NCBI RefSeq assembly: GCF_018499875.1 | Contig: NZ_JAHBAY010000022.1 | Location: 1 to 64,000, forward strand | Direction of reading: 5' to 3' | Length of the DNA: 64,000 nt | From: Kineosporia corallincola | GTDB taxonomy: Bacteria > Actinomycetota > Actinomycetes > Actinomycetales > Kineosporiaceae | Part shown: positions 15,554 to 22,804 of the stretch, one piece after another | Layout of the letters: each line of letters starts with the position of its first letter | How positions within the stretch are numbered: position 1 is the first letter of the stretch | Position numbers and translations under genes: made by a program | The notes under the pieces: generated by a model | Told to the model about the DNA's origin: nothing | The model's database searches: none | The model's input: the letters and a program-made list of their open reading frames with translations, nothing else

Positions 15554-16611
15554 GACAGCACCCCACGACGGTTGCGGACGATCAGCCAGATCAGGAACGG
15601 CGCCCCGACGAAGGCGGTGACGGCGCCGGTCGGGATCTGGATCGGGGCGAAAGCGGTGCGCGCCACCAGATCGGCGCTCACCAGCAGCAGGGCCCCGATG
15701 ACGGCGGAGGCCGCGAGCGGGGGCCCGGCAGCTCCGGTCGCCAGCCGGGCCAGATGGGGGACGACGAGGGCGACGAAACCGATCGGCCCGGCGACCGCGG
15801 TGGTCGCACCGGCCAGGATCACCGCGGTCAGGAGCAGCATCGTCCGGGTGCGGCCGGTCGCCAGCCCCAGGCCGCGGGCCACGTCGACACCCAGGCGCAG
15901 GGTGAGCAGGCGCGGTGCGAGCACGGCCAGCGGCAGCGTGACCACGGCCAGGGCGGCGGCCGAGGACCAGACCTCGGGCCAGGAGCGGCCGTTCAGGGTG
16001 CCGGTGAGCCAGACGGTGGCACGGGCGGCGTCGTCGATGGTGGCGGCGACCATCAGCCAGCTGACGATGCCGGACAGGAAGGCGGAGACGCCCACCCCGA
16101 CCAGCAGGGGGCGCAGGCCGTCGGTCCCGGTCGTGCGCAGGACGAGCAGCACCGCCGCGGCGGCGAGGGTGGCCCCGGCCAGCGCGGCGGCCGGGACGCC
16201 GATCGAGCGCAGGAGACCGGAGCCGGCCGGGCCGCCGATGACGATGACGGTGACCGCGCCGACGCCGGCGCCGGCGCTGACGCCGAGCAGGTCGGGACTG
16301 GCCAGGGCGTTGCGGGCGGTGGCCTGGGTGACGGCGCCGGAGACGCCCAGGGCCGCGCCGACGATCAGGCCGAGCAGTACCCGGGGCAGCCGGATGGTGG
16401 TGAGCACCAGCTCTTCCATCGGGTCGCCGCGACCGAGCAGCACGGCCACGACCCGGGCGGGCGGGATGTGGTAGTCGCCGACGCCGGCCGAGATCACCGC
16501 CACGGTGAGGGCGGCGAGCGTCGCGAGGGCGATGACGGTCAGGTGCCGTGGTCTCAGGCGGGCGCTCACGCCGAGGAACCGTACGGCGGGTACCCGTGGC
16601 CCGGTGCTCAT
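15550..16611 (-). CDS. Iron-siderophore ABC transporter permease 2 (FecCD family)
   Basis: The 353-residue permease has about ten hydrophobic helices. Family landmarks are RLPRVLLGLIVGAALGVSGA, NALASPDLLGVSAGAGVGA (the 'NPLA.P..LG...GA' motif), and the late GPIGFVALVVPHLARLATG, which is the cytosolic coupling segment. ATG 16611 overlaps the stop of permease 1 (ATGA). An upstream in-frame extension is antisense-like and was rejected. It pairs with permease 1 as a heterodimer, giving the 20-helix channel of BtuCD/FhuB-type importers. Confidence 0.92.
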   Translation of the reverse strand: MSTGPRVPAVRFLGVSARLRPRHLTVIALATLAALTVAVISAGVGDYHIPPARVVAVLLGRGDPMEELVLTTIRLPRVLLGLIVGAALGVSGAVTQATARNALASPDLLGVSAGAGVGAVTVIVIGGPAGSGLLRSIGVPAAALAGATLAAAAVLLVLRTTGTDGLRPLLVGVGVSAFLSGIVSWLMVAATIDDAARATVWLTGTLNGRSWPEVWSSAAALAVVTLPLAVLAPRLLTLRLGVDVARGLGLATGRTRTMLLLTAVILAGATTAVAGPIGFVALVVPHLARLATGAAGPPLAASAVIGALLLVSADLVARTAFAPIQIPTGAVTAFVGAPFLIWLIVRNRRGVLS

Positions 16612-17681
16612 CGTCGTCCTTGGTTGTTGCGTTGGTTCTTGTGGCGCACCACGATCGCGATGAAGGCGGGGGCGCCGAGCACACCCAGCACGACCCCGGC
16701 CGGGAGTTCGGCGGGGTGCACGACCAGCCGGCCGATGACGTCCGCGAGCAGCACGAGAACCCCACCGGCGAGCGCGCACTGGGGCAGCAGCCAGCGATGG
16801 CCGGGGCCGGTGACGCGACGCATGACGTGCGGTGCGACGAGCCCGACGAAGCCGAGCGACCCGGCGCAGGCGACGGCTCCGCCGGCCAGCAGGGTGACGG
16901 CGGCCAGCCCGGTCAGGCGGGTGCGTAAGGGGTTGCGGCCGAGGGATTTCGCGGCGTCGTCGCCGAGCGCGAGGGCGTCGAGGGCGGGTGCGTGGGCGAG
17001 GGCCAGGACGATGCCGGCGAGCACGAACGGGCCTGCGACGCGCAGGACTTCGGGGTCGGGGCCGCCGGCGAGGGATCCGACGGTCCAGAACCGGTAGACG
17101 TCGAGGGTGGCCGAGTCGAGCAGGAGCAGGACGCCGGTGACGGCGGCGAGCAGGGCGTTGACGGCGGCGCCGGCCAGCACGAGAGCGGCCGGTGAGGCGT
17201 CGCGGCGGCGGGCGCCGGCCAGGCCGACGGCGGTGACCAGGACGGTGCCGAGCAGGGCGCCGAGCAGACAGAACCACAGGTAGCCGGCCGGGTCGGTGAT
17301 GCCGAGCAGGAAGATGGCCAGGACGACCGCGACGGCGGCGCCGGAGGTGACGCCCAGCAGTCCCGGGTCGGCCAGGGGGTTGCGGGTGTGGCCCTGGATG
17401 ACGGCGCCGGCCACGGCGAGCCCGGCTCCGGCGATCACGGCGGCGAGGGTGCGCGACAGCCGCAGGTCGAGCACGATGGCGCGGGCCTCGGCGGTGCCGG
17501 ATCCGGTGACGACGCCGAGCAGTTCGGCGGGGGTCAGGCCGCGCGAGCCGACGGCGAGGCCGAGCAGGACGGCCAGCCCCAGGCAGCCGGCCGTGACGGC
17601 CAGCGACCTGGTCTGTGCCGGAACGGTTCTGGCCCGGGTGACGGTGGGTGCCGGGGTGGGCACCGTTCCGGCGAGACTCAC
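16608..17681 (-). CDS. Iron-siderophore ABC transporter permease 1 (FecCD family)
   Basis: The 357-residue permease has RLSRTLAAVIAGAGLAVAGA, HTRNPLADPGLLGVTSGAA and GSLGFVGLVAPHVMRRVTGP, all FecCD signatures. GTG 17679-17681 overlaps the binding-protein stop codon (GTGA). A longer reading from 17828 would add 49 Arg-rich residues inside the upstream gene and is not credible. An N-terminal region rich in Pro, Thr and Ala (about 1-25) precedes the first helix. Confidence 0.92.
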   Translation of the reverse strand: MSLAGTVPTPAPTVTRARTVPAQTRSLAVTAGCLGLAVLLGLAVGSRGLTPAELLGVVTGSGTAEARAIVLDLRLSRTLAAVIAGAGLAVAGAVIQGHTRNPLADPGLLGVTSGAAVAVVLAIFLLGITDPAGYLWFCLLGALLGTVLVTAVGLAGARRRDASPAALVLAGAAVNALLAAVTGVLLLLDSATLDVYRFWTVGSLAGGPDPEVLRVAGPFVLAGIVLALAHAPALDALALGDDAAKSLGRNPLRTRLTGLAAVTLLAGGAVACAGSLGFVGLVAPHVMRRVTGPGHRWLLPQCALAGGVLVLLADVIGRLVVHPAELPAGVVLGVLGAPAFIAIVVRHKNQRNNQGRR

Positions 17682-18646
17682 GAGGCGTAGAGCTGCTCGA
17701 CCACGTCGAGCACGTGCATGGCAGTGATCGGGCCGCCCTCGAAGCTGAACTTGTCGGTGCGCACGATCCGGTCGTTCTCGACGGCGGGCAGCTGCTGGAA
17801 CAGCTGGTCGTTCTGCGCGGCCTGCCACTCGTCGGCGGTGTTGACGGCGACGAGCATGGCGTCGGCGTCCTGGTAGGCCTGGAGGGTCTGCTCGGGGCTG
17901 AACTCGACCTCGGTGTCCGCGTCGGCGATGGCGTCGGCGAAGGCCTCGGAGGGGGTGGCCCCGATGTCGCGCAGCACCTGGGACTGGAGGCGCTGGGCGC
18001 GGATTCCGGTGCCCTCGAGGTTGTAGACGATGGGCGCGATCGTGGTGTCCGCGATCTCGTCGGCGTACTTCTGCTTGATCTGCGCGACCCGGGCGTCGTA
18101 ATCGGCGATCAGCTGCGCCGCCTTGTCCTGCGTGCCGGTGGCCTCGCCGAGCAGGGTGAGGTCGTCCTGCCAGGTCGAGGTGGTCTGCTCGCCCACGGCG
18201 AGAACCGGTGCGACGGCCTCCAGTTCGCTCTGGATGCCCTCGACGTCGGAGGCGCGGCTGACGATCAGGTCGGGGCCGGTGGCGGCGATGGCCTCGAGGT
18301 TGATCTCGCCCTCGAGGAAGAGTTCCTTCGCGCCGGAGGCCTGCGTGGCGGCGGCGAGCGGGTTCTCCAGCTCGTAGCCGGCCTCGGGGTCGATCTGCGG
18401 GATGCCGGTGAGCGGCAGCCCGAGCGAGAGCACCAGGTCCTGGTCGCGGCGTCCTTCGAGAACCACGACGGAGTCGATGGTCTCGGGCACCTCGACGGTG
18501 CCGAGGGTGGTGCTGACCTGGCGGGAGCCCTGCTGGGCGCCGTCGCCGGCGTCACCGTCGTCGCCGTCACCGGAACCGCAGGCGGTGGTCAGCAGGGCGA
18601 GTGTGGCGGCGGCGCCCGCCAGGCGCAGCGATGATCTCCGAAGCAT
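17678..18646 (-). CDS. Iron-siderophore ABC transporter substrate-binding lipoprotein
   Basis: The 322-residue protein starts with a lipoprotein signal: a basic RRSSLR stretch, hydrophobic AGAAATLALL and the lipobox LTTAC. An Asp/Gly-rich linker follows. The mature part is a class III (FepB/FhuD-like) binding fold: VSTTLGTVEVPETIDSVVVL near residue 45, LDPEAGYELENPLAAAT, then a long middle helix around LIADYDARVAQIKQKY. It captures ferric siderophore outside the membrane and delivers it to the overlapping permeases. The start lies five bases from an IdeR-like box, which suggests iron repression and possibly a leaderless message, since no clear ribosome-binding site is seen. Confidence 0.93.
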   Translation of the reverse strand: MLRRSSLRLAGAAATLALLTTACGSGDGDDGDAGDGAQQGSRQVSTTLGTVEVPETIDSVVVLEGRRDQDLVLSLGLPLTGIPQIDPEAGYELENPLAAATQASGAKELFLEGEINLEAIAATGPDLIVSRASDVEGIQSELEAVAPVLAVGEQTTSTWQDDLTLLGEATGTQDKAAQLIADYDARVAQIKQKYADEIADTTIAPIVYNLEGTGIRAQRLQSQVLRDIGATPSEAFADAIADADTEVEFSPEQTLQAYQDADAMLVAVNTADEWQAAQNDQLFQQLPAVENDRIVRTDKFSFEGGPITAMHVLDVVEQLYAS

Positions 18647-18650
18647 GAGG

Positions 18651-18669
18651 ATAGGTTTACCTAACCTTG
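18651..18669. promoter_or_regulatory. IdeR/DmdR (DtxR-family) iron box
   Basis: Read on the minus strand, CAAGGTTAGGTAAACCTAT matches the known consensus TTAGGTTAGGCTAACCTAA at 14 of 19 positions. It lies directly before the siderophore-binding lipoprotein gene and 57 bases from the divergent TIM-barrel gene. It should mediate Fe(II)-dependent repression of at least the importer. Confidence 0.8.
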
Positions 18670-18725
18670 TCTACAGAAGGCAACATGCTTGGATGGACCT
18701 CTTCCGACGACGAGAGAGGTCACCC

Positions 18726-19535
18726 ATGCCACTGCGGATCGCCCTGGCCACCGGCCCCCAGCCACTTGAGGACGCTTTCGGCCGGGTACGCGAACACGGT
18801 CTGCGGGAGCTGGAATTCAGCTGCCAGCACCCGGCGAACCGGCCCGCGGCGTTCGACGGGGCCCGCGCGGCGCGGGTGCGCGCGATGCTGGGCGAGCAGG
18901 GGTTCGGGGCCGTGCTGCACACCGACTCGGCCGTGAACGTCGCCGAGATCACACCCGGCGTCCGCGAAGCCGTCGTGGCGCACCTGACCGGTTACGTCGA
19001 TCTCGCCGTGGCGCTGGGCTGCCCGGTGGTGATCGTGCACGCCGGCTACTGGTTCGGCGACGACCGCACGGCACGGGTGGAGCAGGCGGCCCGCACACTG
19101 GGGGCCGCCGCGTCGTACGCGGCCGGGCTGGGCGTCACGCTGGCGCTGGAGAACATGAACGAGCTGCCGGCCGAGGCCGAGATCCGCTATCTGGGCTGCA
19201 CCGCCGAGGAGGTGCTGACGATCCTCGACCTGGCCGCCTCCCCCGCCCTGACCGCCTGCGCCGACCTGGGGCACGCCAACCTGCTGCCGGGTGGGGCCAG
19301 CGCGTTCGTCGGGCAGCTGGCCGGGCGGATCGGGCACGTCCAGCTGACCGACAACGACGGGGTGATCGACGACCACCTGGCCCTGGGCACCGGCACGCTG
19401 GACACCGCCGCAGCCCTGAACGCCCTGGCCGCAACGGGTTACGAAGGCCAGGTGGCGATCGAGCTGGACAGCCCGCAGGCCCAGGCCCTCAGCGTCGCGC
19501 ACCTGCGGGAGGTGGCGCCGCGGTTCCTGGGGTGA
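18726..19535 (+). CDS. Sugar phosphate isomerase/epimerase-like TIM-barrel protein
   Basis: The 269-residue protein belongs to the AP endonuclease 2/xylose-isomerase-like TIM-barrel family. Visible motifs are LGCPVVIVHAGYWFG (metal-binding His after a strand), VTLALENMNELP (Glu ligand), LTACADLGHANLL (Asp and His ligands), IGHVQLTDNDG and YEGQVAIELDS (last Glu). These are the usual divalent-metal ligands. ATG 18726 follows GAGAGG. A reading extended back to 18402 is antisense to the lipoprotein and was rejected. It is transcribed divergently from the siderophore importer and shares the intergenic iron box, so iron control is possible. The substrate is unknown. Confidence 0.8.
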   Translation: MPLRIALATGPQPLEDAFGRVREHGLRELEFSCQHPANRPAAFDGARAARVRAMLGEQGFGAVLHTDSAVNVAEITPGVREAVVAHLTGYVDLAVALGCPVVIVHAGYWFGDDRTARVEQAARTLGAAASYAAGLGVTLALENMNELPAEAEIRYLGCTAEEVLTILDLAASPALTACADLGHANLLPGGASAFVGQLAGRIGHVQLTDNDGVIDDHLALGTGTLDTAAALNALAATGYEGQVAIELDSPQAQALSVAHLREVAPRFLG

Positions 19536-19539
19536 CCGG

Positions 19540-20556
19540 TCAGCGGCGCCGGGCCTGCGGCGTCAGTTCGTTTGCCCCGTAACTATTGTCGTCGGGGTTC
19601 AGGGTGACGCCGGGAGCCACCAGCTCGTCGATCCGGTCCAGCACCGCGGCACTCAGCCGCACGTCGGCACCGGGCAACTGGGACTCCAGCTGTTCCATGG
19701 TGCGCGGCCCGATGATCGCGGACGTGACACCCGGATGGTTCAGCACGAACCCGAGGGCCAGCTCGATCATGGTCAGGCCCTCCTTCTCGGCCAGCAGCGC
19801 CAGTTCCTCCACCACGTCGAGCTTGCGCTGATTGGCGGGGCTGGACATGTCGAACCGGGCCGGAGGACGCGCCGACGACGTCGGGGCGCCGGGGGCCGCC
19901 TTGCGCCAGCGGCCGGTCAGCCAGCCGCCGGACAGCGGGCTGTAGACCAGGGTGCCCATGCCGTGACGCCGCGCGGTGGGCAGCACGTCTTCCTCGATGC
20001 CGCGGACCAGGATCGAGTACGGCGGCTGCTCGGTGACGAAACGCTCCAGATTCCGCTCCCGCGAGGCCCATTGAGCCTCGACGATCTGGGAACCGGAGTA
20101 CGACGACGAGCCGATGTAGCGGACCTTGCCCTGCCGGACCAGGTCGGTGAGGGCACCCAGCGTCTCCTCCACGTCCGTCGTGGCACTGGGCCGGTGCACC
20201 TGGTACAGGTCGATGTAGTCGGTGCCGAGCCGGCGCAGCGAGTTCTCCACCTCCCGCACGATCCACTTGCGCGAGCCCCCGGCCTGGTTGGGATCGTCGC
20301 CCATCGGCATGAAGAACTTGGTGGCCAGCACGATGTCGTCACGCCGGCCCTGGAGGGCCTTGCCGACGATCTCCTCCGACACTCCGGCGGAGTACACGTC
20401 CGCGGTGTCGACGAAGTTGATCCCGGCGTCCAGGGCCCGGTGGATGATCCGGATCGAGTCCTCGTGGTCGTCGTTGCCCCAGGGACCGAACATCATGGTG
20501 CCCAGGCACAGGGAGCTGACGGACAGGCCGGTGCGGCCGAGAAGGCGGTATTCCAC
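19540..20556 (-). CDS. Aldo/keto reductase
   Basis: The 338-residue protein has the AKR pattern: YRLLGRTGLSVSSLCLGTMM at the N-terminus, INFVDTADVYSAGVSEEIVG (catalytic Asp and Tyr), VLATKFFMP (Lys), YIDLYQVHRP (His) and a C-terminal NADPH-binding part with AIIGPRTMEQLESQL. It is of the YghZ/AKR12-13 type by layout. It should reduce an aldehyde or ketone using NADPH in the cytosol. It converges with the TIM-barrel gene (stop codons four bases apart) and lies 15 bases after the DUF2255 gene on the same strand, so the two probably form an operon. Confidence 0.9.
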   Translation of the reverse strand: MEYRLLGRTGLSVSSLCLGTMMFGPWGNDDHEDSIRIIHRALDAGINFVDTADVYSAGVSEEIVGKALQGRRDDIVLATKFFMPMGDDPNQAGGSRKWIVREVENSLRRLGTDYIDLYQVHRPSATTDVEETLGALTDLVRQGKVRYIGSSSYSGSQIVEAQWASRERNLERFVTEQPPYSILVRGIEEDVLPTARRHGMGTLVYSPLSGGWLTGRWRKAAPGAPTSSARPPARFDMSSPANQRKLDVVEELALLAEKEGLTMIELALGFVLNHPGVTSAIIGPRTMEQLESQLPGADVRLSAAVLDRIDELVAPGVTLNPDDNSYGANELTPQARRR

Positions 20557-20571
20557 CAGATTTTCCTTTCT

Positions 20572-20940
20572 TCAGGCCGGAAGGACTTCCAGGGTCGCCG
20601 CTCGCGGCCCCGGCTCCTCGAGATGGTCCACGATCGAGGCGTAGTGCCCGTACTTGGCGCGGTAGGCCGCACCCACCTGCGGCAGGTCCGGTGCGCCGGC
20701 CTCGGCGAAGATGACGTCGTGGGTCACGCCGCCGGCCACGATCTGCCCCGCACCCGTCGCCACGGCGCCGCGGAACCAGTCCGCGCCACGGCCTTTGGTG
20801 GAACGGACGAAGACCCGGTCCCCGGCCCGGACGATCCAGATGATGCGTGGTCGGCGCAGGGTTCCGTCGGGCCGCCGGGTGACGATCTGTACCTCCTGAG
20901 GGGCCGACAGGGCTCGTGCGGTGTCGGGTGTCCAGGCCAT
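20572..20940 (-). CDS. DUF2255-family protein
   Basis: The 122-residue protein reads VQIVTRRPDGTLRRPRIIWI then VRAGDRVFVRSTKGRGADWF. This is the DUF2255 pattern, a small split-barrel fold like pyridoxamine 5'-phosphate oxidases, with 'TRr.dG....iW.V..gd.vyvRs..G....W'. Biochemical function is unknown. The family is often found beside oxidoreductases, as it is here with the aldo/keto reductase. A palindrome 100 bases upstream may control this operon. Confidence 0.75.
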   Translation of the reverse strand: MAWTPDTARALSAPQEVQIVTRRPDGTLRRPRIIWIVRAGDRVFVRSTKGRGADWFRGAVATGAGQIVAGGVTHDVIFAEAGAPDLPQVGAAYRAKYGHYASIVDHLEEPGPRAATLEVLPA

Positions 20941-21039
20941 GGCGTTTCCTCCGCTTCACGTGTTCCCGCTTGCGCACGACCTTCTGCGCGACGCCGGAGA
21001 GCACTGGACCCGACTGTAGGAGGACGGCCGCCGGGCAAC

Positions 21040-21058
21040 CAGGTAATGACATTGCCTG
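21040..21058. promoter_or_regulatory. Operator-like palindrome between DUF2255 and Nudix genes
   Basis: CAGGTAATGACATTGCCTG is a 19-base dyad with arms CAGG-AATG and CATT-CCTG around a central base; only the fifth pair breaks the symmetry. It sits between the divergent DUF2255 and Nudix genes, 100 and 96 bases from their starts. No regulator gene lies beside it. Confidence 0.5.
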
Positions 21059-21078
21059 TCAGGACGGGAATCCCCCGA

Positions 21079-21104
21079 TGTTCGGTGGTGGTGTTCGGTG
21101 GTGG
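21079..21104. repeat. Tandem duplication of a 13-base unit
   Basis: TGTTCGGTGGTGG occurs twice back to back, 50 bases before the Nudix start, inside its presumed promoter or leader. Such short duplications often vary in copy number. Confidence 0.6.
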
Positions 21105-21153
21105 TCTAGATTGATGGAGATCCGGCAGTCAGAGCGTCCGACGAGGGGGACGA

Positions 21154-21900
21154 GTGACCCACTCCGCAGCGGACCGGTCGCGGATCCGGTTCTGGCACGC
21201 CCACACGGTCACGTTCACCGAAACACCCTCCCCCGTGCTGGAACCCAGGCACGAAATGGCCATGAACATGCTGTGGCAACAATGGACCGCCGACAACCCC
21301 TTGGTGTTCGACGGACCGGTGAGCGCCGTGTCCACCGTCTCCGCACCGGGCCCCGACCGGATCGACATTGCCTGGTACCGCAGTACCTACCGGCGGCAGA
21401 CGCTGCGCCGGGTGCCGGGGGCGACGCCCCTGGTGACGCTGTTCGTGGCCGTGGCCCAGCCGACCCCGGCCGGGCTTCTCCTGGGACGCACCGCCGCGTG
21501 GACCGGCACCGGTCACGAGCAATGGGTGCTGCCCGGCGGAACGGTGGAACCACCCGCGCCCGGCCGGCCACTGACCGAGCACCTGCTGCGGGAGCACGCC
21601 GCGCGGGAACTGGCGGAGGAGACCGGCATCCACGCCGACCCGGCCCGCCTCACCCGCTGGGCACTCGCACGCAATCCCAACGGCAACGTCGGCTTCTTCT
21701 TCCGCGCCGAGCCGATCACGGAACCGGCCGCACGCGAGCGATTCTCGCAGCACGTGTCGGAGCAGGCCCGGCGGGGCGAGGCACCGGAACTGACCAGCGT
21801 CCAGTTCGCCGGTAACCCCTACCGGCCAGATACTCTCGAAGGACCGCTCGCGAGCACCCTTCCGGCGCTGCTGGACCGCTACGCCGCCGTTCACGATTGA
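21154..21900 (+). CDS. Nudix hydrolase-domain protein
   Basis: GTG 21154 follows GAGGGGGA. Residues about 1-85 form a domain I do not recognise (RIRFWHAHTVTFTETPSPVL, then DGPVSAVSTVSAPGPDRIDI). Residues about 90-220 carry a Nudix fold, TPLVTLFVAVAQP then EQWVLPGGTVEPPAPGRPLT, and the helix EHAARELAEETGIHADP. The REL.EETG part of the Nudix box is intact. The loop between GG and the helix is longer than the usual five residues. It would cleave a nucleoside diphosphate linked to another moiety; the substrate is open. A dyad follows the gene. Confidence 0.8.
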   Translation: MTHSAADRSRIRFWHAHTVTFTETPSPVLEPRHEMAMNMLWQQWTADNPLVFDGPVSAVSTVSAPGPDRIDIAWYRSTYRRQTLRRVPGATPLVTLFVAVAQPTPAGLLLGRTAAWTGTGHEQWVLPGGTVEPPAPGRPLTEHLLREHAARELAEETGIHADPARLTRWALARNPNGNVGFFFRAEPITEPAARERFSQHVSEQARRGEAPELTSVQFAGNPYRPDTLEGPLASTLPALLDRYAAVHD

Positions 21901-21954
21901 GGCGTTCCTTACCAGCAGGGACGACGATGAGCCCGGCACCCCGAGTCCTCAAAG

Positions 21955-21992
21955 TTCCACGCCGGACTCGTTGATCTTCGATTGGCGTGGAA
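21955..21992 (+). terminator. Hairpin after the Nudix gene
   Basis: TTCCACGCC (21955-21963) and GGCGTGGAA (21984-21992) pair perfectly over nine bases, with a 20-base loop, 55 bases after the stop. The long loop makes this only a probable terminator. Confidence 0.4.
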
Positions 21993-22127
21993 ATGACTGC
22001 CCTGCCGTTACTTCAGGGACCCTGACGGGTCAAGATCGTGGTCGTGCCCGGCATCCACTCGATCCGTCTCCTGCCACCCTCGGTGCGATGCCTGCCAGCG
22101 CACAGCTGTTCGACTCCGGCTGAGCGC

Positions 22128-22742
22128 TCATCGGCGTAGGTGGCCAAGGATATTGTCCAGTCCGAACTCGAACCGCTCGTCGAAGGCACCGACGTCGAGG
22201 TGCGGCAGGGTGCGGCGCAGCATCGGGAAGTCCCCCGTTGCCACGGCGGAGCTGAGGCGGTTCTCCTCGGGGCCAGGTGCCGCCTGTTCCTCCTGGGTGA
22301 GCCCGAGCACGAAGTAGATCAGCGTCCACGCGGTCCAGGCCGCGTCCCGGTCGGACAACCCGGCGTGCACGCAGGCGCTGACCAGCGTCTCGGCAAGGCG
22401 CAGGGTGTTCGGTTCGGCCGGGTAAGTGCCGACGATCAGTGCGGCGCCATCGCGATGGGCCAGCGCCGCGGCACGCAGCCTGCGGCCGATCTCCCGTACC
22501 CGTTGACCGGGGTCTTCCGGAAGCCCGTCGAGGGACACCTCGCCGGTGATCGCGTCGGCCATCAGCTCCAGCATCCGGGCCTTCGTCTTGACGTGCCACA
22601 ACACCGTGTTCATCCGTACGCCGAGCCGGTCGGCCACCGCGCGGGTGGACAAACCCTCCAGGCCCTCGTCGTCGAGCAGTTGGACGGCAGCGTGCACGAC
22701 GGCGGATGTGCTGAGCCTCGCACCCTCTTGTCTTTTGGTCAC
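22128..22742 (-). CDS. TetR-family regulator (TetR_C type)
   Basis: The 204-residue protein has an N-terminal helix-turn-helix (AAVQLLDDEGLEGLSTRAVA, DRLGVRMNTVLWHVKTKARM, ELMADAI). The helical C-terminal domain resembles the tetracycline repressor type, with RRLRAAALAHRDGAALIVGT and an FGLDNILGHL end. The GTG start at 22740-22742 lies inside operator 1, which suggests autorepression, perhaps from a leaderless message. It is divergent from an FAD monooxygenase of the kind that inactivates or modifies small aromatic compounds or antibiotics, which it probably represses until the compound appears. Confidence 0.9.
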   Translation of the reverse strand: MTKRQEGARLSTSAVVHAAVQLLDDEGLEGLSTRAVADRLGVRMNTVLWHVKTKARMLELMADAITGEVSLDGLPEDPGQRVREIGRRLRAAALAHRDGAALIVGTYPAEPNTLRLAETLVSACVHAGLSDRDAAWTAWTLIYFVLGLTQEEQAAPGPEENRLSSAVATGDFPMLRRTLPHLDVGAFDERFEFGLDNILGHLRR

Positions 22743-22749
22743 TGACCAA
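22735..22749. promoter_or_regulatory. TetR operator 1
   Basis: TTGGTCACTGACCAA is a perfect palindrome (seven-base arms, one central base) over the TetR start codon. Its half-site TTGGTC is repeated in operator 2. Confidence 0.8.
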
Positions 22750-22767
22750 GTTTACTTGCCATCATTC

Positions 22768-22782
22768 TTGGTCGATGACCAA
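22768..22782. promoter_or_regulatory. TetR operator 2
   Basis: TTGGTCGATGACCAA has the same TTGGTC/GACCAA arms with a three-base centre, 33 bases centre-to-centre from operator 1, about three helical turns. It lies 22 bases before the monooxygenase start. Confidence 0.8.
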
Positions 22783-22804
22783 GAACTCTCTTGGAGGAAA
22801 GACC

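Noticed and set aside
15550-17277. Permease 2 read as a 575-residue protein
   Set aside because: The first 222 residues are Arg/Pro-rich antisense-like text over permease 1; the ATGA overlap at 16608-16611 gives the proper start.
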